Part shown: piece by piece, positions 35,227 through 45,234 of the stretch
How the letters are laid out: each line of letters begins with the position of its first letter
Numbering within the stretch: the stretch's first letter is position 1
From: VXOI01 sp965261945
Lineage (GTDB): Bacteria > Chloroflexota > Dehalococcoidia > Lucifugimonadales > UBA3495
Length of the DNA: 64,000 nt
Direction: 5' to 3'
Assembly: GCA_965261945.1 (NCBI GenBank)
Contig: CBDHEF010000001.1
Location: forward strand, 558,001 to 622,000
The notes under the pieces: generated by a model
Database searches by the model: none
Told to the model about the DNA's origin: nothing
Seen by the model: only the letters and a program-made list of their open reading frames with translations
Made by a program: the position numbers and the translations under genes

Positions 35227-36240
35227 CTACCCGCTCCTCCGGTAAATCTGTATCCGGTGCCGGTTGGTCTCGGTTACGTACAGGCGGCCCTGGCTGTCCA
35301 GCTTGACCGACACGGGGCACCAGAAATACTTCTCGATGTGGGACGACTCCTCATGGGGGTCGTCTATGAAGTAGTCGATTTCCATTTCGAGCTCGGCGGT
35401 GGCGCGGGCGGCGGCCTCCTCGCGGTTGATGCTGAGGAAGTTGGCGGCCCACTCGGAGATGGTGGCCTCGCCCCGCAGCAACTGCACGAAGTTGCCTTCG
35501 GCGTCCAGCACCTGCACTCGCTCGTTGCCCCAGTCGGCGACGTAGATATGGCCCTCGCGGTCAACGGCCACCGAGGCAGGGCGGGTGAACTGACCTTCGC
35601 CCCGGCCCGAAGAGCCGAAGGCGGCCAGGAACTCTCCGTTGGATGAATACTTCTTCACGGCGTCGTTGCCGAAGTCGGCGACATACACGTTGTCCTGCGC
35701 ATCGCAGGCCAGGCCCCAAGGCAGGCTGATGCCCCGCTGCCCCTCTCCGTTGATGGACAGCAGGAAACGGCCATCGGCGGTGAATTTCTGCACCCGGTTG
35801 TTGTAAGTGTCGGCGACATAGATGTTGTCCGCGCTGTCGAAGGCCAAGCCCGACGGCGAGTCCAACTCGCCCTCGCCTGAGCCGGACTGTCCCCAGTGAA
35901 ATAGATAGGCGCCGCCGGGGTCGTAGGCGGTGACGCGGTTCTGCTTTTCGTCGCTGATGAAGAAGCGGCCCTGGCTGTCCGTCGCGCCGCAGGCAGGCCA
36001 GACGAACTTGCCGCCATCCTGCCCGTAGCCGCCGAAGTTGCCGAAGTACCCGCTGTCGGCGTCGCATATCGTGACGCGGATGCCGCGGGCGGTCTCCTCT
36101 TTGCTGCGGCTGATGACGTAGAGGCGGTCATCCTTCCCGACAGCGGTGTCCACCGGATAGTAGAAGCCCTTGCCCTCCATTACCGTCATGCCCATAGTGT
36201 GGGAGTATTCTAGGATTTCCGTCTGCTGTGCAGTAGTCAT
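35227..36240 (-). CDS. NHL-repeat beta-propeller protein
   Basis: 337 residues made of NHL blades. Repeated units of the form GxLDSPSGLAFDSADNIYVA, DTYNNRVQKFTADGRFL, LPWGLACDAQDNVYVADFGN, FTRPASVAVDREGHIYVADW and GNERVQVLDAEGNFVQL are visible, about six in total. There is no signal peptide. The C-terminal part (EKYFWCPVSVKLDSQGRLYV, TETNRHRIQIYRR) closes the propeller. It is probably a binding or scaffold protein. It lies between the DUF1501 and Uma2/DUF1800 genes on the same strand, with small gaps, and may be co-transcribed with them. Confidence 0.88.
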   Translation of the reverse strand: MTTAQQTEILEYSHTMGMTVMEGKGFYYPVDTAVGKDDRLYVISRSKEETARGIRVTICDADSGYFGNFGGYGQDGGKFVWPACGATDSQGRFFISDEKQNRVTAYDPGGAYLFHWGQSGSGEGELDSPSGLAFDSADNIYVADTYNNRVQKFTADGRFLLSINGEGQRGISLPWGLACDAQDNVYVADFGNDAVKKYSSNGEFLAAFGSSGRGEGQFTRPASVAVDREGHIYVADWGNERVQVLDAEGNFVQLLRGEATISEWAANFLSINREEAAARATAELEMEIDYFIDDPHEESSHIEKYFWCPVSVKLDSQGRLYVTETNRHRIQIYRRSG

Positions 36241-36277
36241 AGCCGCACCTCGGCATCAGAATTTCGGCAGGGCCGGT

Positions 36278-36958
36278 TCAGAAGCCCGGCTCCCAGATGG
36301 GTTTCAGGTCCAGAGTGAAGCCCGGCAGTTCCGGCTCGCCCGACAGGGATTCCGGGCCTTCCAGTATCTCCACGTCCGCGCCGGGTATCTCCGCGTCCGC
36401 GCCGGGGCGGTAGATGTACACCCGGCGTCGAGGGTCCAGAGGGTCTATCAGCCAGCCCAGCCGGGCACCGTTCTCAATATACTCTTCCATCTTGCGGCGC
36501 ACCGCGGCCAAGGAATCGGAATGGGAGCGCAGTTCGATCACGAAGTCGGGTGATATGGGCCAAAAGCCCTGCCTCTGCTCTTCGGTCAACTCCGCCAAGC
36601 GGCTCTTGAGAATCCATGAACCGTCCGGGGAGCGCACCGCGCCGTTTGGCAATGTGAAGCCTGCGGATGAGTCGAACGCTACGCCCGTTCCATCGCCTTC
36701 GGCCCAAACATCCAAACGGCCAGTGATCCTCGCGTTCTGATAACCCGTTGTGGGTTGGGCGGGAGGCAAAATCTCCAAGTCTCCTTCGGCGTTTCGCTCC
36801 AAGCGCAAGGCGTCGTTCAGCGAGCTCAGTTCGGCCAACAGGTCGTCGGTCAACTGCACAACAGGATTCAGCCGTAGCACGATTGAGCCAAGCGGCTCCA
36901 CCAGCACTGGTATGGTCTGTGTTGAATCCTGTCGCGGTTTCACGCTCTGAGTGGTCAC
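36278..36958 (-). CDS. Uma2-family putative restriction-endonuclease-like protein
   Basis: 226 residues, GTG start at 36958. Fits the Uma2 (DUF820) PD-(D/E)xK nuclease fold: LERNAEGDLEILPPAQPTTG, RLDVWAEGDGTGVAFDSSAG, ALRSPDGSW-like motif (here VRSPDGSWILK with catalytic Asp), FWPISPDFVIELRSHSDSLA (PDFVIELRS, conserved acidic/E-x-R) and MEEYIENGARLGWLIDPLD. A short internal duplication PGADAEIPGADVEI lies near residue 190. Uma2 proteins are abundant in Cyanobacteria and Chloroflexota; their role is unknown. Confidence 0.88.
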   Translation of the reverse strand: MTTQSVKPRQDSTQTIPVLVEPLGSIVLRLNPVVQLTDDLLAELSSLNDALRLERNAEGDLEILPPAQPTTGYQNARITGRLDVWAEGDGTGVAFDSSAGFTLPNGAVRSPDGSWILKSRLAELTEEQRQGFWPISPDFVIELRSHSDSLAAVRRKMEEYIENGARLGWLIDPLDPRRRVYIYRPGADAEIPGADVEILEGPESLSGEPELPGFTLDLKPIWEPGF

Positions 36959-37010
36959 CGGGAGAACACCTTTCTATTCGATTGGCAAGGCGGGGACACC
37001 CCCGCCCTAT

Positions 37011-37032
37011 ACCTCTCCGGGAGGGAGAGGGA
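37011..37032. repeat. Family A dispersed hairpin repeat
   Basis: ACCTCTCCGGGAGGGAGAGG, a partial copy just downstream of the DUF1800 stop. Confidence 0.6.
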
Positions 37033-37037
37033 ACTGC

Positions 37038-38477
37038 TTATGAGCGCTGGAATTCCTGGGTGGCGGCCGCCATCTGGAGCACGTCGGCAACGAGTTGGTG
37101 GTCATCCCCGCCTGGTCCGCCCGCGCGCTGGCGAGCGTCAGTGAAATTTACTAGTTCCCGATATGTTGTTTCACCCACGCTCAGCGCTCCGAATGTGGCC
37201 AGGCAGGTATCCACAATGCGCTCTGGACCCGCAATGCCGCGCTCGGACAGGACATCAAATATCTGGTTTACCATTGCCCGCACGCCGGGCTTGCCGGTGT
37301 CGCCTATCTGCTGGCTGGCGAAATTGATGCGCTCCACCAGTGTGCCGCTGTCCAGCCAGTCGGTGCCCTGGTGCCAGCCCTCGACGCTGGGCGGGTTGTT
37401 GAGTATCTGGCCCATGTAGGAGGCCTGGTTGTAGCGCTCCAGTATCTCGTAGCGGGGGCGATCGAACTCGCCGGTCAGCCGCAGTACGCCAGCCACCAGC
37501 TCCACCGGACTTTTGACCTTGGTGTAGCGCACATCCGCCGACATGAAGAAGTCGGAGTTGAACAGCGCCCGCAGCACTGCGCCGATGTTATAGTCGTGGT
37601 CGAAATAGGCCCGAACCAAGGTCTCGATGGCCTCGGGATCGCGCGGCGGGGTGAAGGGCCACTCCGGCACCGGCGGTTCGTCGGCCACGAAGAAGCTGTA
37701 CAGGTGACGGGCGATGAACCGGGCGGTGGCCGGCTGTTTGCAGATGATGTCTACAATATCTTCGCCGTTGAAGTTGCCCGTCTCGCCGAGGAACGTCTTC
37801 TCGCCGTAGTCGTGGTCATCGGAGTGGAACTCGAAGTGCCATGAGATGCGGCCGTAAGGCCAGTCGGAGTCGCGCTGGGAGCGCATCTCCATGTACTCCC
37901 GGTTGGCGATGGTCCAGCCGGTGAAGGCCCGGGCGCACTCCTTGATGTCGTCCTCGGTGTAGTTGCCCACGCCCATCGAGAACAACTCCAGCAGTTCCCG
38001 GCCGTAGTTCTCGTTAGTGGATCCCTTGTGGTTGTCCTGGTTGTCCAGCCAGATGATCATGGCCGGGTCCCTGGACAGCTCGATCAGCAGGTCGCGGAAG
38101 TTGCCCATAGCGTAGCGGCGGAACATCCGGGTCTGGTCGGACAGGGCCTTCCCGTGGATGACCTTGTTGTATCCGGTGGCGAAGATGCCGTGCCAGAAGA
38201 GGGTCATCTTCTCTTGCAACGGCGCGTTGGTGGTGGCCATCCGGTACAGCCAGTTCTCGCCGGGAGCCTGGGGGCCCATCATCCCCGACAGTTCCGGGTG
38301 GAAGCGTCGCACTAGGTAGTCGCTCATGCGCCGCTCTTCCCTGGGAGCCAGCAATTCCTCGACGGTGGCCCCGTACCCATTGGCAGCAGAGGACGCCAAC
38401 TCGCCGCGGTTGGCGCCGAACCCGGCCCGGCGCAGCAGGTGGGCAATCAATTCAACATCAGCCTTCGTTTGCACCAT
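37038..38477 (-). CDS. DUF1800-family protein
   Basis: About 479 residues from ATG at 38477, with GGGAG 8 nt upstream. It opens with the family hallmark LIAHLLRRAGFGANRGEL. Further signatures are LFWHGIFATGYNKVIHGKAL, NYGRELLELFSMGVGNYTED (highly conserved), DIKECARAFTGWTI, SWHFEFHSDDHDYGEKTFLG, ILNNPPSVEGWHQGTDWL and the C-terminal part. No export signal. DUF1800 and DUF1501 proteins are nearly always encoded together; here NHL and Uma2 genes lie between them on the same strand. Function unknown. Confidence 0.9.
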   Translation of the reverse strand: MVQTKADVELIAHLLRRAGFGANRGELASSAANGYGATVEELLAPREERRMSDYLVRRFHPELSGMMGPQAPGENWLYRMATTNAPLQEKMTLFWHGIFATGYNKVIHGKALSDQTRMFRRYAMGNFRDLLIELSRDPAMIIWLDNQDNHKGSTNENYGRELLELFSMGVGNYTEDDIKECARAFTGWTIANREYMEMRSQRDSDWPYGRISWHFEFHSDDHDYGEKTFLGETGNFNGEDIVDIICKQPATARFIARHLYSFFVADEPPVPEWPFTPPRDPEAIETLVRAYFDHDYNIGAVLRALFNSDFFMSADVRYTKVKSPVELVAGVLRLTGEFDRPRYEILERYNQASYMGQILNNPPSVEGWHQGTDWLDSGTLVERINFASQQIGDTGKPGVRAMVNQIFDVLSERGIAGPERIVDTCLATFGALSVGETTYRELVNFTDARQRAGGPGGDDHQLVADVLQMAAATQEFQRS

Positions 38478-38651
38478 AAATAAACTCCCGGGGAAGCATT
38501 GTTTCATGGAGATAGGGGCATTCTAGGCTTTGCGGCGCGGGTGCGTCAAATGCGCTTTTCGCGCTTTAACCTGCGCGCAATCCGCACTTGTCATTCCTGC
38601 GAAAGCGAAAACCACAGCAAGAAGAACATATATGGCGTTATGAGCCGGGAT

Positions 38652-38686
38652 CCCCGTTCAACCCCCGTTCAACCCCCGTTCAGCCA
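38652..38686. repeat. 11-bp tandem repeat, 3 copies, at the NCS2 gene end
   Basis: Unit CCCCGTTCAAC repeated about three times; it overlaps the stop codon of the NCS2 gene. Confidence 0.85.
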
Positions 38687-40446
38687 CCCGGCTGGCCCAC
38701 GCGAACGGTGATGATGTCGGTGCCGTGATACTGCTGATGGCGTACCGACTGGGCGAAGCTCCGCAACAGGCGGAGCGAGAGTTCCTCCTCCATCGGGTCA
38801 TGGGCATCGTGCTGCTGGAGCTGGCGGATGCGGTCTTCAAGGTTGGCCTCGTTGCCGCCGCTGATGAACTCCAGGTCGGCCACCGGCCCGTCGCTGGCGG
38901 CGAGAACAATCAGCGTCCGCTTCTCAGCTTCATCCGAGTCCAGACTCAGGTCCAGCGGCGCCAGGGTCAGGAGCGTTTCCTCCGCGACTGCGCCCAGCCG
39001 CTCCTTCATCGCATCGTTCCAGCCCCGGCTGGTGGCGAACCTGGCCATGAAATCGTTTAGGTCGTGCAGGGAGTCAATGTGCAGCGGCGACTGGAAGCGC
39101 ATCCGCCGGGGGCTGGTTAACTCCAGGTACAGGATCATCAGGACCGCGGCCAGGCCGCCCGTCGTGATGGCGCTCTTGAACAGCGTGTTCCATACCGAGC
39201 CGAAGTCGGGCAGGAAGAACAGGTTGAAGTGGAAGGAAGCCCCGATCCAGAAGCAAATTCCCGCAGCCGTTACCTTCTGCCGGTTCGGTTCGTTCTGGAT
39301 CACCAGCCTCGCCCCGTCCACCAGCAACGTCCCGGAGACCAGCATCAGGTATCCGGTCATCACCGGCGGCGGTATGGACGCGATAAGCCCCGAAACCTTG
39401 GGCAGGAAGGCCGCCACGATGATGATGAAACCGATGCAGTAGCCGAGTCTGCGGGCGGCGACGCCGGTGATCTGGGTGAATGAGATGATGCCGGGGTTGA
39501 TGATGTTGGGCACCGCGCCGCCGATTCCGGCCAGCACATTGCTGACGCCCGCTCCTGTCATCGTCCCCTGCACCTGCCTGAAGTCCACTGCCCGGTTGTC
39601 CCGCCACGCCGCCCGCTGCTGAGCGATGGCCTCCCCGTTGGCGTGGATGGAGAAAATTATGGACAGGAACAGGAACGACGGAAGCAGCGTCCAGAAGGGA
39701 ATTCCGAAGTTCGGGGCGAGGTCGGGCAGCTCGCGCGGAATCCCCACCCAGGGAGCCTCCTTGACCAGCGACAAGTCGAAGATGCCCATTGCCGCGGCGG
39801 CGACGCAGCCGGCGACGATGCCGACGACCGGGCCCCAGAGGCGGAGCAGCGCAGAGCGTCGCAGGGTGAGGGCGGTCACTACGGCCAGGGTGATGAGCGC
39901 GGTCAGGGGCGCGGCCACCGGCTCTTCCTTCGCCGCGCCGTCCAGCAGGGCGAACACCACGGAGGCGAGGGTGATGGAGAGAATCATTATCACGATGCCG
40001 CCCACCGTCGGGGTGACGATGCGCCGCAAAATGACCACCCACTTGGAGACTATTACCTGCACCACGCCTGTGACGATAGTCAGGCTCACCAGCGTCCCAG
40101 GCCCCCCGTCCACCACCGCTGTGATGCAGAAGGGGATGGAGACAGCGGCAGTGTACATGGGCAGCAACGCACCGGCGCCCACCGGCCCAACGCGGCGCAC
40201 CTGTATCAGCGTGGACAGGCCGACGGCCAGGAGAGAGGCGAAAACCAGCCAAAGCAGGTATGCGTCATCCCTGCCCGACTCCCTGGCCACGATAACCGGC
40301 GTCACCAGCAGGGTGGCCGAGGCAATCAGGTTGAACTGCGCGGCGTGCCCCAGCGAAGCCAGGAGGGGAGGGTTTTCGTGCGCCTCATAGCGGGGGGTTC
40401 GAGAAGCTGGAGAAGTCAGGGTTGCCTCCCGAACCTGAAACGTCAC
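38680..40446 (-). CDS. NCS2 (nucleobase:cation symporter) with C-terminal ATPase-like domain
   Basis: 588 residues from a GTG at 40446. Residues about 30-440 form a polytopic solute-carrier-23/NCS2-like transporter (LGHAAQFNLIASATLLVTPV, IVTPTVGGIVIMILSITLAS, GVSNVLAGIGGAVPNIINPG with the NCS2 central motif region, GLIASIPPPVMTGYLMLVSG). Residues about 450-585 are a soluble domain (LHDLNDFMARFATSRGWND, KERLGAVAEETLLTLAPLDL, LRLLRSFAQSVRHQQYHGTD) resembling a GHKL/HATPase domain of the RsbW type, with its ATP-binding boxes strongly degenerate. Xanthine/uracil-type substrates are typical of the family, but specificity is unknown. The C-terminal domain suggests regulation of transport. Confidence 0.75.
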   Translation of the reverse strand: MTFQVREATLTSPASRTPRYEAHENPPLLASLGHAAQFNLIASATLLVTPVIVARESGRDDAYLLWLVFASLLAVGLSTLIQVRRVGPVGAGALLPMYTAAVSIPFCITAVVDGGPGTLVSLTIVTGVVQVIVSKWVVILRRIVTPTVGGIVIMILSITLASVVFALLDGAAKEEPVAAPLTALITLAVVTALTLRRSALLRLWGPVVGIVAGCVAAAAMGIFDLSLVKEAPWVGIPRELPDLAPNFGIPFWTLLPSFLFLSIIFSIHANGEAIAQQRAAWRDNRAVDFRQVQGTMTGAGVSNVLAGIGGAVPNIINPGIISFTQITGVAARRLGYCIGFIIIVAAFLPKVSGLIASIPPPVMTGYLMLVSGTLLVDGARLVIQNEPNRQKVTAAGICFWIGASFHFNLFFLPDFGSVWNTLFKSAITTGGLAAVLMILYLELTSPRRMRFQSPLHIDSLHDLNDFMARFATSRGWNDAMKERLGAVAEETLLTLAPLDLSLDSDEAEKRTLIVLAASDGPVADLEFISGGNEANLEDRIRQLQQHDAHDPMEEELSLRLLRSFAQSVRHQQYHGTDIITVRVGQPGG

Positions 40447-40589
40447 AGACGGTGGTATCTTAACTGGAGTCTTAATGGAGACGGAACGACCGCATCACCG
40501 AAAGCGCCCAGGGACATTGTATCTCAACACCCAGGCGTTTCACCGGATTTGCTTCGTCCAAACGCTACGTATACCGGACTGACGGCGAA

Positions 40590-41708
40590 CTACTTGAACT
40601 TGGGAATCACCTTTTCGGTGAGGCAGCGCATGGTGGTCATCACCACGTCGCGGGGGACGGACGACGTCCAGTTGACCTCGAACATTATCTCGTCGGTGCT
40701 GAAGTCGTCCCGCAGCATTTCGATCTTGTCTACGACCTCTTCCGGCGTGCCGAACAGGTTGACCTCCTCGGTCGCTTCGGGGCTGGCGGCGCCGGCGTCG
40801 GTGCTGCCGATGGCCACCCGGCCGGAGTAGTAGCGGCGGGCCAGGTTCATCAGGTTCCCGGTCTGGCGGTCGGCCTCCTCCTTGGTGTCGGCCAACAGCG
40901 TCGGGATGCGGACGACGGTGGTGGGGTCTCCGGGGTGGCCCGCGTCGATCCACGCCTTGCGGTACGCCTGCACGTCCTCCTTCAACACCGCCGAGCCCCG
41001 GGGGTTGTGGGGCGAACTGCCGGCGCCGATGGCGATGCGGTAGCCCTGCTCGCCCATGGGCACGAAGCTCTCCTGGCTGTCCACCGGCAAGAGCATGGGC
41101 GGGTAGGGCTTCTGGTAGGGCTTGGGGATGGCCAAGTAGGACTCGTAGAAGGCCGGGTAGTTGTAATACTTGCCCTCGAAGCCGGAGAATTGGTCCTCGG
41201 TCCAGAGTTGCTTCATGACCTCCAGGTACTCGAAGAACTGCTCCCGGCGGGTGGCGGAGCCGCGGGTGCGACCGCCCGCGCCGTAGATGAAGCGGCCCCG
41301 GCTGACCTGGTCAACAATGGCCACTTGCTCGGCGGTCTGGATGGGGTCTTCCAGCATCAGGTTGTCGAAGCCGTAGCGCTCGTGGGGCAGGGCCGCAGCC
41401 GACAGCGTTTCGTCGGGCTGCTTCATCACCGGGCGATGAATGGACGAGCCAATCTTGATGCGCTCGGTGCGCTCGGCGATGACGGCGGCCAGCATCAGCA
41501 CCTGGGGGTCCATGCTGGCCTGCTTGGAGAAGTGGCCACCGCCCAACCAGATGTAGTCCCAGCCCATCTCCTCCACGGCGTCGATTTCCTCGTAGTTCTT
41601 GAGGTAGGCGTCCTCCTCAAGGAGCTTTCCGCCCTCATAACCGGGGTGCCACGGCACTTTGTCGCCTTCATACAGGGCGTTCCAAGTGTTGAAGAGTCCA
41701 AAGTCCAT
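40590..41708 (-). CDS. Luciferase-like (LLM class) flavin-dependent oxidoreductase
   Basis: About 372 residues from ATG at 41708, with AAGGAGG upstream; the upstream open frame to 41873 is not needed. Motifs are MDFGLFNTWNALYEGDKVPW, EEMGWDYIWLGGGHFSKQAS, RTERIKIGSSIHRPVMKQPD, QVSRGRFIYGAGGRTRGSAT, YPPMLLPVDSQESFVPMGEQ and EVNLFGTPEEVVDKIEML. It resembles two-component FMN-dependent monooxygenases (alkanesulfonate/bacterial luciferase type) more than the F420 enzymes. Second member of the superfamily in the window (the other is at 11192); both would act with a separate flavin reductase. Substrate unknown. Confidence 0.88.
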   Translation of the reverse strand: MDFGLFNTWNALYEGDKVPWHPGYEGGKLLEEDAYLKNYEEIDAVEEMGWDYIWLGGGHFSKQASMDPQVLMLAAVIAERTERIKIGSSIHRPVMKQPDETLSAAALPHERYGFDNLMLEDPIQTAEQVAIVDQVSRGRFIYGAGGRTRGSATRREQFFEYLEVMKQLWTEDQFSGFEGKYYNYPAFYESYLAIPKPYQKPYPPMLLPVDSQESFVPMGEQGYRIAIGAGSSPHNPRGSAVLKEDVQAYRKAWIDAGHPGDPTTVVRIPTLLADTKEEADRQTGNLMNLARRYYSGRVAIGSTDAGAASPEATEEVNLFGTPEEVVDKIEMLRDDFSTDEIMFEVNWTSSVPRDVVMTTMRCLTEKVIPKFK

Positions 41709-42462
41709 TTCGCCCTCCTTCCTTCTTTGTTGCGCTCGCTGATTCGTCCCCAATCTAGCACCAGCTTCATACAGCGTCAACGCTGGAGGGCCTGCCTTGG
41801 CTGATGATAGTTCTCCTGACTTGTGCCGAATTACCGAGCCGGATTTTCTGATTTTCCGGCTATTTCCAGTCATTTCCAGTCATTGCCATAGACATCGAAC
41901 GGAGACTATGGCAACCCCCAAATGTTTGGGGTCGCCCGATCGCCCACTCCAGCGATAAGACCCGTTAAGTGATATGAAAGGTCAATTCCCGGTGTGTCGC
42001 GGCGTTTCTGGAATTCCAGGGTCTGCCTGACCCAAACCGTCGCCATGACGACCGCCCCGGCCCAGGGATCGCCGGTGAGCAGCAGCAGGCCGGCGCATCC
42101 GCCCACGCCCAGGTGCAGCAAGTGTTCCTGTCAATACTTTCGGAAGTTGGCAGTATATGACGGCGCAGATTCCTTGTGAGGACGATTCATCGGTTGAACA
42201 TCTCCGGTTCGTCCGTCAACTGCGGTTCAGGGACGCCTCCGACGAACCGGCTGGCAACCCGACCGAATAGTGGAACTTATGTCCTATCCCAAAGCATATC
42301 CGCCCCCTCACTACGGTCAACGCGCGGCTGTCAGCAAGTCAGCATCCGCGACATGAACGCGGAACGCGCGAGGGGCTATAATGGACCGGAACTTCGCACT
42401 GCGCTTCCGGGCTTAAACTTCCGGGCTGAAAATCCGGGTTAAAAATCATGGGGGAACCGGAA
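41709..42462. other. 754-nt gap with a possible gene remnant
   Basis: Between divergent LLM and cysteine desulfurase genes. It contains a candidate remnant on the minus strand (41906-42121) and, at 41875-41885, a repeated CATTTCCAGT element. Promoters for both flanking genes are expected here. Nothing else recognised. Confidence 0.4.
41906..42121 (-). pseudogene. Small hydrophobic protein, probably 5'-truncated
   Basis: 71 codons from a TTG at 42121: LHLGVGGCAGLLLLTGDPWA, then GAVVMATVWVRQTLEFQKRR, then DTPGIDLSYHLTGLIAGVG. The composition is protein-like, with two TM-like stretches. In the same frame upstream, RKY-TGA-QEHLLHLG suggests a longer original protein with TGA in place of a Trp codon. 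Family not recognised. It may be a real short gene or a decayed one; low certainty. Confidence 0.35.
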
Positions 42463-43650
<1,188 letters not shown>

Positions 43651-43666
43651 GCATACAGCGTTTCAC

Positions 43667-43706
43667 CCCCAACCCCAACCCTCCCCCCCTCAGGGAGAGG
43701 GGAACA
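43667..43706. repeat. Family A dispersed hairpin repeat
   Basis: CCCCCAACCCCAACCCTCCC then CCCCTCAGGGAGAGGGGAAC, between the desulfurase and peptidase genes. Confidence 0.7.
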
Positions 43707-43742
43707 AGAGTGGACCCACACTGACATAAGGACGGAAGAGTC

Positions 43743-45092
43743 ATGACCACACAGACCAACCCCGGCGCCCTGGACTCCGACACGCTGGCCGGGTTCAGGG
43801 AAGCCTTCGACTCGCAGCCAGCCCACCAGCTGATGCAGAACGTGGTCACGCAGCACGACGTAAACGACGTGGCCCTGAACCGCAACATCGTAACCGAGGC
43901 CGTCCACAGCTTCTCAACCGTCCTCGACGACTGGAGCGTCACCAACCAGGCCCGCTCCGGGCGCTGCTGGATGTTCGCCGGGCTGAACCTGTTCCGGGCC
44001 GAGACGCGGAACCTGCTCAATGTCAAGGAGTTCGAGTTCAGCCAGAGCTACGTGATGTTCTGGGACAAGATGGAGCGGGCCAACTACGTCCTGGAAGCAG
44101 TCATCGAGACCGCCGACCGCCCCGTAGACGACCGGGTGGTGGCCTGGCTGCTGCAACAGCCCCTGGGCGACGGCGGCCAGTGGGATATGTTCGTCAGCCT
44201 GGTCAGGAAGCACGGCGTCGTCCCCAAGACCGTCATGCCCGAGACGGAAAGCTCCGGCAACTCCATGCGCATGAACGCCGGCCTGAACTACCAGGTGCGC
44301 CAGGGAGCGCGCAACATCCGCCGCATCTACGCCGAAGAGGGCGGCCTGGACGCCATGCGCGAGGCCAAGGAGGAGGCCCTGCGTTCCATCTACCGGATTC
44401 TCAGCATCCACCTGGGAAACCCGCCCGCCAGCTTCGACTGGCAGTGGAAGGACAGGGACGGCGAGTTCCGCCGCGACGGCGCCATGACCCCGCTTGAGTT
44501 CGCCGAGAAGTACATCTCCACGCCCATGGAGGAATACGTCTGCCTGGTACACGACCCCCGGGAGGCCAACCCGCCGGGCCGTACCTACACCGTCCAGTAC
44601 CTCGGCAACGTGGTGGACGGCGCCCGCATCAAGTACCTGAACGTGGACATCGAGCTGATGAAGGACATCGCCATGCGGATGCTCCAGGACGGGACGCCCG
44701 TCTGGATGGGCTGCGACACCGGCAAGCAGATGCACCGGGACAAGGGCCTGTGGGACGCCGAGCTGTTCGACTACGCCAGCGTCTACAACGCCGAGTTCTC
44801 CATGAACAAGGAGGAGCGGCTGGAGTACCACCAGACGGCCATGACCCACGCCATGCTGTTCACCGGCGTCGATGTGGTCGACGGCAAGCCGCGCCGCTGG
44901 CGGGTGGAAAACAGCTGGGACGACAAGTTGGGACAGAAGGGCTTCTTCCTGATGAACGACTCCTGGTTCGCTGAGTATATGTTCGAGATAGCCGCCCCCA
45001 TGAGCTACCTGCCCGAAGACCTGCAACAGGCGCTCGACCTGGAGCCGGTGGTGCTGCCGCCGTGGGACCCAATGGGGTCGCTGGCGGGGTAG
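43743..45092 (+). CDS. pepC: Aminopeptidase C (bleomycin-hydrolase, peptidase C1B)
   Basis: 449-residue cytoplasmic cysteine aminopeptidase. The catalytic Cys lies in NQARSGRCWMFAGLNLFR, His in YHQTAMTHAMLFTGVDVVDG and Asn in WRVENSWDDKLGQKGFFLMN, the complete C1B triad. Other family segments are QLMQNVVTQHDVNDVALN and PLGDGGQWDMFVSLVRKHGV. The length matches PepC/bleomycin hydrolase, which assemble as hexamers and trim peptides. ATG at 43743 has GGACGGAAGAG upstream. It is in line with the desulfurase, but a repeat lies between them. Confidence 0.95.
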   Translation: MTTQTNPGALDSDTLAGFREAFDSQPAHQLMQNVVTQHDVNDVALNRNIVTEAVHSFSTVLDDWSVTNQARSGRCWMFAGLNLFRAETRNLLNVKEFEFSQSYVMFWDKMERANYVLEAVIETADRPVDDRVVAWLLQQPLGDGGQWDMFVSLVRKHGVVPKTVMPETESSGNSMRMNAGLNYQVRQGARNIRRIYAEEGGLDAMREAKEEALRSIYRILSIHLGNPPASFDWQWKDRDGEFRRDGAMTPLEFAEKYISTPMEEYVCLVHDPREANPPGRTYTVQYLGNVVDGARIKYLNVDIELMKDIAMRMLQDGTPVWMGCDTGKQMHRDKGLWDAELFDYASVYNAEFSMNKEERLEYHQTAMTHAMLFTGVDVVDGKPRRWRVENSWDDKLGQKGFFLMNDSWFAEYMFEIAAPMSYLPEDLQQALDLEPVVLPPWDPMGSLAG

Positions 45093-45234
45093 GGCATTGG
45101 AGCAGCCTGTTACCACTCCACGAATCCACCACTAGCCACGGGAGCATATTCCCGTCATTGTCATTTTCATGGTGTATTGACGGGCAGGCTTAACAATTTG
45201 ATGACGTTTCCTTGATTGCCCCATAAGACCTGAA

